Assembly (NCBI GenBank): GCA_036898135.1
Contig: CM072511.1
Location: 30,930,186 to 30,994,185 of the forward strand
Length of the DNA: 64,000 nucleotides
Source: Oncomelania hupensis
Taxonomy: Eukaryota; Mollusca; Gastropoda; Littorinimorpha; Pomatiopsidae
Reading direction: 5' to 3'
In this document: positions 32,481-43,359 of the stretch, piece by piece
Layout of the letters: every line of letters starts with the position of its first letter
Position numbering within the stretch: position 1 is the stretch's first letter
Program-made: the position numbers and the translations under genes
The notes under the pieces: generated by a model
What the model was told of the DNA's origin: nothing
What the model saw: only the letters and a program-made list of their open reading frames with translations
The model's database searches: none

Positions 32481-33229
32481 AGTAAATGGCAAAAGTTTAT
32501 CCTTCAATAACAGCTCTAATTCTGTACAGTAGCCTATATATCAACTGAAAATATTGTAATTGAAATTATAAAAACAAAATCAGAGGAAATTCTGAGCAAT
32601 AGTAAAAGTTGTTTTATTAGTTGAATTAAACTAAAAGTGTCTGTGTACTGCACTCACGTACTGAAAATCTTGCAAATGCAACCTTGGCCATTTATACGTT
32701 TTGGTTGTGTCCGTGTGTGTGATAAACCCAGTTTTTCCACAGAAACCCAGATGTCCAATATGCATGTGTAAAAACCCACTAGTATCAAATGAACCCACTA
32801 TTTCATAGCGCAATTTCTCCTTTTGTTTTTGTCAAAAATGAAAACGGTTGTGACAGATAACCTTACAAGAGGCTATTGTATCCGTTGAGTGAATAGGAAT
32901 GGTCTGTAATGAAGGGAAAGGATGGAACCCAGTTTGCCTTGTTTTGAACATAAACCCACTATTACAGTTTTGAACGTATGTGTGTTTATGTGTGTGTGTG
33001 TGTTTACCTGGGCCTGACAACCGTTTCTCTTTTCCCGGGTTCTTTAATATGCCACTGAGGAAGTGGAACACCGTGCAAATAAAATAATAATTACAAAGTG
33101 CCGTCTGCTGTGATATACATACACATAAATTCCTTCACTATCAGGACTCGAACTTCCCAAAAGTTATCCTGTACATGTACTCCAAGCGATCATCCTGCCA
33201 TGTCACTCGCCACATACAGAATGGAACTC
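32481..33229. other. Unassigned
   Basis: AAACCCACTA-type motifs recur at about 32770, 32795 and 32951; the family is unknown. No gene recognised. Confidence 0.35.
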
Positions 33230-33300
33230 AAAGTTATGTTGCTGCACCAGCAGCCTTCCAAGCCTTTAACCACGTAGCCATTCTGCTACCCCAAGACGTG
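33230..33300 (-). repeat. Possible tRNA-like segment
   Basis: The complement holds AGAATGGCTACGTGGTTAAA, an A-box-like sequence, without a convincing B box. Confidence 0.25.
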
Positions 33301-33761
33301 ATAGATCTCTGATAGACACACTCAGCACGGGTCTCACTCACCACGGTTGCCCGCATCAACAAGCCTGGCCAATACCAATCTCCCGGCCACTATGTTCGCT
33401 AGATTCAATTTATTAGCGGCCATACTCTGCTTGACCAGCTGCACCGGTCTACCAGCAGTTTGTCACAATGTCACGCTGCACAGAGAGGAAACTAATCTAC
33501 CGGTGATAACACTGGAAAAAAAGCCAAAGGACTAATCTATCCATCATCAGTAAATTGGCGAACAGACTACGCTAAAATAGCAACCTGTCCAGCATTTAGC
33601 ATCAACAGCACACGCCAGAACCGTAATACAAACCGATACAGCGATTATTTCAGCATCACGTTTTTGTGTGAGTGCGCGTGTTTGTTTGTTTTAATTGAAA
33701 TGTTTAACGTTTGTGCTTATGTATTGGCGCATATACTAGTATTACTATACACCAAGTTAAT

Positions 33762-33836
33762 GTGTGTGTGTGTGTGTGTGTGTGTGTGGGGGTGTGTGTT
33801 TGTGTGTGTGGGTGTGCATGTGGGTGTGTGGGTTTT
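33762..33836. repeat. (TG)n microsatellite
   Basis: TG repeats with GGGG interruptions. Confidence 0.95.
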
Positions 33837-34184
33837 GGGTCTCTGTTGTATCTAATTCTCTATGTGCGTATGTTCATGCGATGTTATGGAGAATAAAATC
33901 TGTAAACGTGTGTTGCGTGCTTGAGGTCTGTTCTGATGTTTGCTTCATTGTGCTGGTTTGATACTGAATTGTTTCCCTATGCTTGTGATTGCGATATTTT
34001 AGTTACTTATATCGCTTTTAATACTTTGGGCTGCAATAACTACTGTATGACTGATATTGTATTTTAATGAATTTGTTAATAAGGACGTTTTTTTTTTAAT
34101 GATTTTATTATGGCTTATATGTGTGATGTGTTACATGAGGTGTGTGTGGGTAAGAAACATGAATGGTTAAATAAAAAATAAAAA

Positions 34185-34470
34185 AGGTAAAGGTAGTCTT
34201 ATAGCCTTGTGGCCGTAGAGGAGCGTGATGTTGGAGATCACACTTATCTTGGGCCAGCATAATAAGGGGGATGCCCATCTCTCTCCCTCGCTGCTTTACC
34301 TTTCCCACCCTTAAAAGAGTAGGTACTCAGTCAGGGTTGAGTCAACTGGGGGCGTTGTTATTTGTCGCTTCACGTTTTGCGGTCACCCATCCAAGTGCTA
34401 ACCGCACTGGACGGTGCTTAACTTGCGACACAGTAGCGAGTGCTTCAACCACTGCGCTAACCGACACCCC
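34185..34470 (-). mobile_element. SINE-D (tRNA/5S-related composite), copy 1
   Basis: The complement starts with a tRNA A-box-like GGTTAGCGCAGTGGTTGAAG. It then passes into AAGTTAAGCACCGTCCAGTG and GTTAGCACTTGGATGGGTGA, which match the internal promoter region of 5S rRNA. The body (ACTCTTTTAAGGGTGGGAAA, GGTAAAGCAGCGAGGGAGA) is shared in diverged form with 58400-58758. The tail is GGTAAAGGT-like then A/T-rich. It is too short and mixed to be a 5S gene. Confidence 0.75.
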
Positions 34471-34649
34471 ATGAATGAATGTTTTTAAAAAATGTGTTAG
34501 TTTTTTTGTTGTTTTTATAATAGTATTTTATTTTGCAGGCTTTTATAAATTCAAATGCGACACAAATGTGTGTACATAATTCCCCTCTGAAGGTGATAAA
34601 CATTTACTGAACTGAATTGCGTTTTGTTCTTCACAATGTAATGTCTTCA

Positions 34650-34724
34650 CACACGCTCACACATACCCAGAAACACACACGCACGTAAACACACACATGC
34701 ACACACACACAGGCACACACACAC
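34650..34724. repeat. CA-rich microsatellite
   Basis: Imperfect (CA)n. Confidence 0.9.
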
Positions 34725-35013
34725 ATTTCCATGCCTTTCCAAAAAAAATTAATAGACTTTAAAATCTAAATAACTTATTATATTATACTGTAATACATAT
34801 ATCATCAACCCATTCCTATCAGGATGCATTAGCAGTAACCCTGACAGTCACTCTACGTACGTACAGAACAATATGCAGTCTATCGGCAATAACAATTACT
34901 AATTAACCCAGTACAGCATCATCAATAGCATTTTCAATACACGTCAGTCGTATCTGCACTCTGTAAATAGCAAACTATTACAACAGTAGTTAAATCAACA
35001 GTCTATACCCTAC

Positions 35014-35060
<47 letters not shown>

Positions 35061-35118
35061 GTGATTATTATTATTATTAGTATTATTAGTATTATTAGTA
35101 TTATTAGTATTATTATTA
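35014..35118. repeat. (GAT)n-(TTA)n microsatellite
   Basis: About 15 GAT units then TTA units with regular AGT interruptions (TATTAG). Confidence 0.95.
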
Positions 35119-35942
35119 CCATTATCACTTAGCACACCAGTTATGAAGCACTCAATGCACGGCATGAAAAAAAACATCACACAAGTTGGAAAAATTACAA
35201 GAAAATTCACCATCAATAATTTTGTTCGCACTGCAGTCCCGTCAACGTTGCCTCATCTAGCACAGCCCTGAACTTTTAGAAAATAATGATAAACAGTCAT
35301 GCAATCGCAGCTGCAATTCACACTATACTGCATAAATTATTAGCCTAAAACCTTACATTACGTTGATTAAACCAATTGTATTGATTCTCCAGTCCAATGC
35401 CCAAGAATCCACCCTCCCAAATTTGTTTCCCCTCTAAGCAACACGCCCTCGTGAAAATGTATCACCAATACTATACGCAAGCGTTTCACCATACAAAAAA
35501 AGCACATGCAAATTAAACCTGAGTTTGCTTGCGTTTTCTTCCGTTCTTCTTTTCCTTTTCTTTAAACTATTGCAGTAGATAGTTAGTAAGACAGTTGCCT
35601 AATATTCATAGTATTGAAGTGAAAGCTCTCAAACAAGCATGAGGAAGCAGCTTACAAAGATAACGTCACGCATGATGCCCATCTTCAATAGTCATGATCA
35701 CGCATCACTCGGTACCAACAGGCATGCAATATTCCCGTTCGGTTAACTCACATGAAAAACTGAATATACGTTTTTTTGCCGCAGTTTTGATCTCGCCCTC
35801 AAATGCGCTTTAATAGTCCGACATTGATCATACCTCATCATTTTAAAATGCACCCATGAAACTTTATCACCAACAATCCTCTCATGCATTCACAATAGAT
35901 TCAATCTGCACACGTTAAAAAAACAAAAAACGATTGGTCTTT
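35119..35942. other. Unassigned
   Basis: No gene, tRNA-like or terminal-repeat signature seen. Confidence 0.5.
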
Positions 35943-36115
35943 GCGGCATGGGTAGCTCGGTGGTCAGGACGCACGACTAGTGTGAGTGCGTGTTGGGCGA
36001 CGTGGGTTCGAATCCTGACTTCAGCAACTATTGTGTGCATGCTGGATATTAATGCCTTGAGAAGCACTATGAGCTTGTAAACACGCTATATAAGAGCAAT
36101 CTCTTTCTTTCTTTA
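35943..36115 (+). mobile_element. SINE-E (tRNA-derived)
   Basis: The head GGCATGGGTAGCTCGGTGGT is followed by B-box GTGGGTTCGAATCC. A short body ends in AACACGCTATATAAGAGC and a (CTTT)n tail. Only one copy is present in the window; at about 170 bp it is compact. Confidence 0.78.
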
Positions 36116-37199
36116 CCCCCGAGACCAAATATTCTGGTGAAATCTTATACGCTATCCTATATCCAAGCACTCCCTACACAAAATGCAGACATGAAAAATA
36201 GTAATTACCTTTTACAATAATTATACAGAATAACCTCTATACAAAATGCCGCCATTAAAAATTAATTAACTGTTCAACTATGCAAACATTTTTTTTTTAA
36301 AGTAGTCTTGGATTCTGCATGGTAATATTGATACTGTACGTACTAGTTTGCATGCCTTCTGTGAAGGTGCTGAAAATCCCCTTTCCATATACTCCTTCAG
36401 AAAAGCACGGGAAAATTAACGATCTGCATTATATGTAGAGTCCTCACACCTCTTTGTCAAGAAAGGCTGTTTGTGATAGTATTATAATCATCGTCCAGTA
36501 AACTGGTCTTCCAAAGTTTTGAAAACAACGTGATGTACTTAAAAATCTAAAAGCTATTATTCCATCGTTCTATTTATTATAGTGTGCTCTTATATGGTTA
36601 TTATTCAACTTTTAATACAGTAAATACTAACAATCTCCTTTAGAGCACGTATAACTATAATTACTTTTAGTCTGAATAAAAAACGATCTTCCTCAACTAA
36701 CTTAACTGTTTGTATTATAAATAAGGAAATTATTTTATTTATTTACTCTAACCTCTTGAATTAAAAACAAAAAAGCGAAATTAAACACTAAAAACATAGG
36801 CGCAAACCAGCAATTTTATACAACGATAGTTTAATTGTTTTTGTTTTATTGGATGACGGCAAGAGGGGTCATTTTGCAATCGCTTGAGTAATACTAATAA
36901 TATAAGAGAACAAAGAGTCAACGAAATAGATGATGGTTTTTTGTAAGTCAAGTCAGGTAATCTCTATTTACAAAGATACGTTGAAAATTTGGCGTGTCGC
37001 TTATAATGTACAAATAACCACACGCATACACACACGCGCACACACACACACAATGGGCAGGCAGATGTGACAACTACATACGATCTAAAACATTATACAC
37101 TTTTACATATACAAAGAAAAAACAAGAAAAAAACAAGACAAGCAAGACTTGGACCCCTAAAAACAATTTCAGTAGTTTGTCATTGATGTGTTTAGATTG
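36116..37199. other. About 1.1 kb unassigned, AT-rich
   Basis: No recognisable gene or element; a short CA tract lies at 37020-37050. Confidence 0.5.
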
Positions 37200-37462
37200 A
37201 ATTGTATTGTTAGTTATGATTCATAGTTGTTATCCCCAATCAAGTTCTTTTTTTTTCTTTTCCCCACTCAATACCTCCCCCTGCCACCTCCCCTCCCCCC
37301 ACGCTATCCCGCTGTATAAATAAATAGTTAAAAAATTTTAAAAATCTAAAATGTTATATAATTAATTATTGTGCATGTTTGTGTATATTATTTTAACCAT
37401 GTCCATGTGCCCTTAATGGTTTTTTTCTGGAATAAATTTGCCTTGCCTTGCCTTGCCATATG
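37200..37462 (+). mobile_element. Probable LINE 3' UTR with (CCTTG)n tail
   Basis: A C-rich stretch, then TTTTTTTCTGGAATAAATTTG followed by three CCTTG units. A polyadenylation-like hexamer plus a pentamer tail fits a non-LTR 3' end. No coding part remains. Confidence 0.45.
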
Positions 37463-37979
37463 GAGAAGACAAAAAAAATCCAGTGTATTCATCCCTTTAT
37501 CCGTCCATATAAACATCGGTTAATCAGACAAGCAGTCTATCAATCCAAGAATTAATGGCTTGCCAAACGCAGCCAGGCGCTGCATATTAGCAGCACGCTA
37601 ATTACAACACCGTCAAGAGCGAACTACAGAAATGTTATCACTTGTTTCGTGAACATATTAATAAATAAGACATCAACAAAATGGGCACTTTTTCTTTGCG
37701 TCAGCTGATATGTTCTCTCATTCCATTCAATTCATCAACCCACACTCGGAATTTATTTCAACCATCCAGCAATCTAGGTTTTTCAAATCTTAAATCTGAC
37801 AGTCACTAGATTAAAAACAAAAAAGTAATCCATCCATCCACCTATCCATCTATCCACCCATCTTGGAATCCGCCAGTCAAAGAATGAGTTTAATATTGTT
37901 GTACAGTCAATATAGAAGATAGTTTCTAAGGTGTTAATAGATTAATCAAAGTGTTTGGTAAAGATACATAAGTATAGCA

Positions 37980-37982
<3 letters not shown>
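37463..37982. other. Unassigned
   Basis: CATC-rich near 37830-37860; nothing else recognised. Confidence 0.45.

Positions 37983-38042
<60 letters not shown>
37983..38042. repeat. (GA)n microsatellite
   Basis: Pure GA, about 30 units. Confidence 0.98.
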
Positions 38043-38046
<4 letters not shown>

Positions 38047-38246
38047 GAAGAAATAGTGTTGTTTATATCAGTGGCATGGAAGCAAACATCGTGATTTATT
38101 CCGTGGTGGGTACAACAACTGCTAAGACTTGCTGACAATCCTTACTCTCCCAACCCCCCGCACACACAGTCGCGCGCACGCTTAAAGAAATGTTGGACTA
38201 ATACAAGCGGAAAACGCCAAAATCAGTCAACGCGCGACTAGGTTTC

Positions 38247-38545
38247 TGCGTATCCTTTGTGATGAGAGTATAAACCGAGGTCTAGTCTGTGTACGCACGC
38301 ATTTCATCTCGCGGACTTTAAAAGATCCTGACCCTCATGTCCTAGACAGGTGAGCGCCGGCTACACCAGTACACCCATCAAGGACAAGGTCCCTTCTCCC
38401 ATGTCACCGGTCCCAAAGGATTGTGCTCAGTCATCTGGACGTCAGACGTTGCGCTCAAAAGCTGCAGGTGTGCACCTCGGGCGGTTTGAGTTAGAGCCTG
38501 TAACGGCCAGCGCCTTGAGCAGGAAAAGCGCTATATAAGAACGAA

Positions 38546-38576
<31 letters not shown>

Positions 38577-38577
38577 A
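38247..38577 (+). mobile_element. SINE-A copy 5, headless
   Basis: Carries GATGAGAGTATAAACCGAGG, AAAGATCCTGACCCTCATGT, CTCGGGCGGTTTGAGTTAGA and GCCAGCGCCTTGAG, then AAAGCGCTATATAAGAACG with an (AATA)n tail. It lies tail-to-tail with a minus-strand SINE-B fragment. Confidence 0.88.
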
Positions 38578-38598
38578 TACACACACACACCTTTAATA

Positions 38599-38679
<81 letters not shown>
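38599..38679. repeat. (TAA)n microsatellite
   Basis: The tail of the minus-strand SINE-B fragment that follows. Confidence 0.97.
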
Positions 38680-38681
<2 letters not shown>

Positions 38682-38745
38682 AGGATGCTATGCACGCGCC
38701 TTTCCCCAAGGCTCAAAGCGCGGCGATCTATACCAACATACATAG
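38680..38745 (-). mobile_element. SINE-B copy 4, 3' end only
   Basis: The complement reads TATGTTGGTATAGATCGCCG, CGCTTTGAGCCTTGGGGAA and GGCGCGTGCATAGCATCC, then the (TTA)n tail. The rest of the element is absent. Confidence 0.85.
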
Positions 38746-39096
38746 CATAAGCATAAGCATTAGACATTTAATATAATAACTTCCTTCACCAAACATTAAG
38801 AAACCAACTTGAATGTGAAAATGTGCACGCCAACAGCTGTAGGGCTCAGCTCCGAGAATATCACACCAAAAAAACTATCATTATCAGCTTGAAGATACAG
38901 GATAATGACTTCACGTCTTCAAAGAGGTAGCACTAGTATTAATTACAAGGCAAATGAGTTTTTTTTTTAAAAAACTATTATTAAGAAAACAAAAATCAAT
39001 TCACTCCCTTCTCCCCCCCCCTCCCCCTTCCATCCTTCCTTCTACCTTACCATGCCAAGTCAAGTCAAATCAACAATTCTCCCACTCCCCCCAAAA

Positions 39097-39097
39097 A

Positions 39098-39131
<34 letters not shown>
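39097..39131. repeat. (AATA)n microsatellite
   Basis: About nine units. Confidence 0.95.
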
Positions 39132-39135
<4 letters not shown>

Positions 39136-39293
39136 TTTTTTAAAGCAGAAGATGCGAGTGACGTCAGTACAGTTAAGTAGGGATACATAATTAATTAAAA
39201 AATAAAAACAAAGAGAACGCTAACACAAAATTAACTACGCGCAAGGCCACGACTTATAAAATCTACTCACCGCACGTACCCAGCACATACACG

Positions 39294-39294
<1 letters not shown>

Positions 39295-39342
<48 letters not shown>
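39295..39342. repeat. (CA)n microsatellite
   Basis: About 24 pure CA units. Confidence 0.97.
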
Positions 39343-39344
<2 letters not shown>

Positions 39345-39814
39345 TTCTGCCACCCGTCTCTTTACCTTGATTTGTTGACCTTTCTTTGTTTCTGTGTTGA
39401 TAATGTGAGGACGGGATGGATACTTGACATACAGAAATACAAAGTGCACACTGAAGGTGCGCTACGCCTCGTCGTTCTCTCTACGGGGATGTGCAGCTAT
39501 TCAAACGTCATATTTGACCGAGCGATCTTGCCAAAATGTAAATGAGTAATGTATCTCTCTTTCGCGATCACTGCAATAATACTGATTGCCGTAGCATACT
39601 TGGCGCACATCAGTTAGTTTTAAGCAATCTTTCAACGCAACTAGCTAATGGAATATTATAAAGTACTAAGCTTTACACCGATGGCTACATGTTTAGTTCC
39701 ATTTTCTGGCTTGTTATGTTCCGAATATTAATGGGTTATAAAAAAATGTAGGCTTCTAGCTGCGCATTTCGTTTAAACTTATTGGCCTTTTTAGCTTATA
39801 CAATGAGATGTGAT
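39343..39814. other. Unassigned
   Basis: No recognisable feature. Confidence 0.45.
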
Positions 39815-40555
39815 GGAGTGTTCGCGTGGAGGCAGAGCGCTAATCATCAATAGGGCTGGACGGTTTTATCGATATGTAACTGTATTCAGGTTCAGAAACG
39901 CGACGGTACGGTATACCGGTGCGGGTGTCCAAGGTCCGGTTTACTGGAAAATCTCGACAACACATAACGCGACAGTGGGCGACATCTTGTCCGCCCAATG
40001 AGCGAGCCTAAAGCCCAAACACGTGGAGAGGCAGTTGTTCTTGAAGAAGAACTTATAAGAACAGCAGTTTATCCACGTGTTTGAGCATGACACCAGTCGC
40101 CAATCCTTCTGAACTCCTAAAGTTCCTTTCCCGTTGAATGTTTTTGTTTTATTTTGATTTTGTGGTTTAAAGTTTGCTGATGTTCTAAACAGTGATTTAT
40201 CATAATTTGTTTTGAAGGCGTTCAAGCAATAATAAAGCTTTAGTTTCTATGGAAATGTGGTTCTTTGAAACTGTTTTGAAGTGTATGACAATCTTTCTTT
40301 TGCGTCGGTCACTACTGTCAGTGTCATATCCCATTTGATTGTAACATTTAAAATCGCGGTATATCGGTACGAAATACCGATACGACCTAAAAATACCGCG
40401 GTAATGCAGGTACGACTTTGACCCACGGTACCCAGCTCTAATCATCAATCCCGAAGTTATCGGTGCCGAAAGAACGGGGGTGTAGGTTCGATCCACGCAA
40501 GGGGATGTGCGCGAAATATTTATAACTCAGGTATGAACCTTATCGGGTCACCTAC
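39815..40555 (+). mobile_element. SINE-B copy 5, split by a hAT element
   Basis: Head sequence GGAGGCAGAGCGCTAATCAT stops at 39850 and resumes at 40441 with CGGTGCCGAAAG, B-box TAGGTTCGATCC and ACTCAGGTATGAACC..TCGGGTCACC. At 40555 it joins SINE-A sequence (next entry), so the copy is truncated or chimeric there. Confidence 0.75.
39851..40440. mobile_element. Non-autonomous hAT element, 590 bp
   Basis: Perfect 8-bp target duplication ATCATCAA at 39843-39850 and 40441-40448, with terminal inverted repeats TAGGGCTGG and TAGAGCTGG. Both features are diagnostic of the hAT superfamily. Subterminal regions are rich in ACCGATA/GGTATCGGT-type palindromic pieces. No transposase is encoded. Confidence 0.9.
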
Positions 40556-40655
40556 TGTTCCTTCGGATGAGAGAATCAACAGTGGTCTAGTCAATACACT
40601 GGTGCGTTCTATTGCACGGGGCTGAACAGATCCGATTCAGACGCTCATGTCCTAT
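40556..40655 (+). mobile_element. SINE-A copy 6, fragment
   Basis: TTCCTTCGGATGAGAGAATC through GACGCTCATGTCCTA, directly fused to SINE-B copy 5. Confidence 0.75.
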
Positions 40656-40914
40656 TCACACTTTTCTGCTATCCTATGCACCAACGGGAATCCCCTCAAT
40701 GAAACATACTTCCGGTTTCTTTCTCCGCGTGTTTTAGTGAGTTATTTCCAAATATTCAAGAATAATAACATGTGTCACTGGCCACCAGTATCGTACCCGC
40801 ACATATTTTTTTTGCTGCAGTTTATTATCTCTTTCTATCGCCAGTGGCGCGCCTAAACCCTACCTACCTAACATTATTTGTGAATTTTTGAAAACTATTC
40901 GGAAAAACATAACG

Positions 40915-41022
40915 CCCAGTTGCTGGCTCGAACCCACACCTGTCAGGCGCCATTGATTTCTGGCTTGTGGACAAGGCAAGTTAGTCCCGCCTTAGCCCAC
41001 TTGGCCACAACGCTCGCCTAAC
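40915..41022 (-). repeat. tRNA-like segment with long variable region
   Basis: The complement reads GGCGAGCGTTGTGGCCAAGT, then GGGCTAAGGCG, and GTGTGGGTTCGAGCCAGC about 60 bases later. The A and B boxes look like those of a class II (Leu/Ser-type) tRNA, but the arms pair poorly and the spacing is long. It is more likely a pseudogene or SINE head than a functional tRNA. Confidence 0.45.
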
Positions 41023-42047
41023 ATAGTCAACTACTTCGTGTTTTGTAAAGGTTGCGACGGCGAAGCTATGGAAAACTACAAGTCTTCAGGGTCCTGTTTC
41101 ACTTTCTGTCGATGATCGACGCACCTACTAAGTCGCCACAAATACAGGCCTCTACGATTGTTTTTTGCATCCTTTCACTGAGCATGTACTTCCTCCACCG
41201 TTTTTTATACTTATCCCACTCGTTTTCTGGCTCTAACAATCGTCGTTTTCGGCAATTTGCCATATTTAAAAACCACGCATCAAGCTTTGATAAAAGCAAA
41301 ACAAGCCAGACCGGAACTTGGTTTCATTCTAACCTCGTTTTAATTTATAATGGCGATACCCACGAGTTTTTATGAGAGGTGCCGGAAAGTTGTGAATAGA
41401 CAGGAGAGTGAGCGCCCTATAAAACCAATATACCTAGCACACATTATAAGGTCCTAATCTTGCCCCCTCCACCCTCCACACCTCCCTTGTCGTGCGTCTG
41501 CAGGGCTATCGCTGAGAAGGCAGCTCGAATTTTGTCCCGCATGGAGGGGAGGAATAAAATCAGAAAATCCCAAAAGAAATGTTGCCACAATGATAAGATA
41601 GTTCATGTTTCTTCTGAAGGTCAAAATACACCTTTCCACGGTCTAAAAACATCTTTTTTTAAGGAGGACAGGATCGGCCTCTTTAACTTTGATGAGTGTG
41701 TATTCCGCTGTGTAAAAATAATATATGGGTTCTTATTTCTACCTCAACGTTCCACAGCGTCCAAAAAAACAATAACCGCAGTCAACCCTCGTTTAATCGA
41801 CATTCAACGCGTAATGCAGCCATCAGTGATCATTGGTTTAATTACTGAGGTTGCAAAAAAAAAAGTTTTTTGAAACAAGCATAAGTGATTAAATGTTTCC
41901 CCCGCAGCCATCAAATCATGTCATGTTTTAATTACAGTATAAATATGATGCAATCCATAAAGCAATCAATCTCTCAAGTAATGTCTGTTCACACGTTTAG
42001 GAGATAATAAACAATACGAATTAAACATTTAAAACACATTAACTAAA

Positions 42048-42048
<1 letters not shown>
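41023..42048. other. Unassigned; one 137-codon open frame
   Basis: The plus-strand frame 41460-41873 contains a basic, lysine-rich stretch (SRMEGRNKIRKSQKK) after a possible CAG splice acceptor at 41503. No domain is recognised and AT-rich repeats surround it. I do not call it a gene. Confidence 0.25.

Positions 42049-42110
<62 letters not shown>
42049..42110. repeat. (ATT)n microsatellite
   Basis: About 20 ATT units. Confidence 0.97.
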
Positions 42111-42111
<1 letters not shown>

Positions 42112-42464
42112 TTATTTTTTTTTAATTATTTTTATTATTGGCAGAATATAATAAAGTGATTGTAATTTATTATATGACGCATTACCAGAAGAGTTTAATT
42201 CGTGGTTCATTTGTTAATTATTTAAAATAACTGAATAATTTTATACGGTGTGTTTCCCAAGTTACCCATGCACACATGTTCATGTACTGACAACGGCGTG
42301 ATGAATTAGCAGGAGAGAGTTTCATTCACGGTTCAAATGGTTAATCAGGTAATTAGCCAACAATTAAACATGCAGGCTATACACAAGTTCAGCAAATGCA
42401 CCTGCACTGAGAGTTAGCTTACTTGCTGAACTCAGGGAAACTACAATGTCGAAAGTTCGTCTAA

Positions 42465-42650
42465 TGGCCTGTCTTAGTTAAAAGGTTCGTAGAAGTTTAC
42501 GAACCTTTTTTCAGGATTCTCACATCCCGAACCTAGTTCCTGAATCTTTTAAAATAAAAAAAGTAAAAGTTCAAAAACATAGGTTCGAGATCCGAGAAAC
42601 TCAAACAAAAAAGTTGTGAACCTTTCACGAACCTTCCAATTAAGACGTTT
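42465..42650. mobile_element. Foldback MITE, family M2, copy 2
   Basis: Same length class and arm sequence as 17290-17475: GGCCTGTCTTAGTTAAAAGG, then GAAGTTTACGAACCTTTTTTC and, on the right, CACGAACCTTCCAATTAAGAC. The right terminus is diverged, so the target duplication is not clear. Confidence 0.72.
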
Positions 42651-42779
42651 GAAAGGGTAGATTAATGAATTAGAATCCTTATTTAGTAATCTACTGTGCG
42701 CAACGTAAAGCAGTAACAAAATCAAAACGAAACTATGCATCTCCCCGCCCCCTCCGCACTACGTTAAACCTTCTTACCA

Positions 42780-42850
42780 ATATCCACCCCTTCATAAACA
42801 AACACACACACAGGCGCGCACCCACACACACACACACACACACACACATA
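42780..42850. repeat. CA-rich microsatellite
   Basis: Imperfect (CA)n. Downstream, at about 43103-43160, is a degenerate 20-bp tandem built on GCACTCCCATGCACTAAAAG. Confidence 0.88.
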
Positions 42851-43269
42851 CTTGCAATTCATCAGAAATGGGTTTATTTAAGAATGTAGGAATCGAAAAG
42901 TGATTTTTTGACGGAAAGAACGCAAATTTCTTCTAGAAATGTAAGAATCTAAGTCAAAATTGGCTCTTTCCGTCTAAAAAGTTGATCTAGTTCGTCCCCC
43001 TATAGGCGACGAAATAAATAGGTCGACTTTTCTTCAAAATTTCTCCGAAAATTGACTGTATTTTCTCCGTCCCGGATAGAGCACTCCTCTGTACTTAAAA
43101 CACTCTCATGCACTACAACTGCACTCCCATGCACTAAAAGAGCACTCCCGCGCACTTAGAAAAAAGTGGGGTCCTGGAAAAAAGTGGGTTCCAAGCAAAT
43201 AAACCCATTTGTTACTAAGAAAGACAAGGTCTGCTACCCATTAATTTTGTGCGCTTTTGTGTGTACCCA

Positions 43270-43272
43270 CCT

Positions 43273-43331
<59 letters not shown>
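43270..43331. repeat. (CA)n microsatellite
   Basis: Two CA runs split by CCTACA; lies just upstream of RTE copy G. Confidence 0.96.
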
Positions 43332-43332
<1 letters not shown>

Positions 43333-43359
43333 CACTAAACAAAACGCATTACTATAAAA

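Noticed and set aside
41099..41299. Basic 66-codon minus-strand frame as a gene
   Set aside because: It begins at a TTG rather than ATG, has no splice context and resembles no domain that I know.
41460..41873. 137-codon plus-strand frame as a gene
   Set aside because: No recognised domain, an unlikely N-terminus of prolines, and AT-rich repeat surroundings. It is kept only as an unassigned note.
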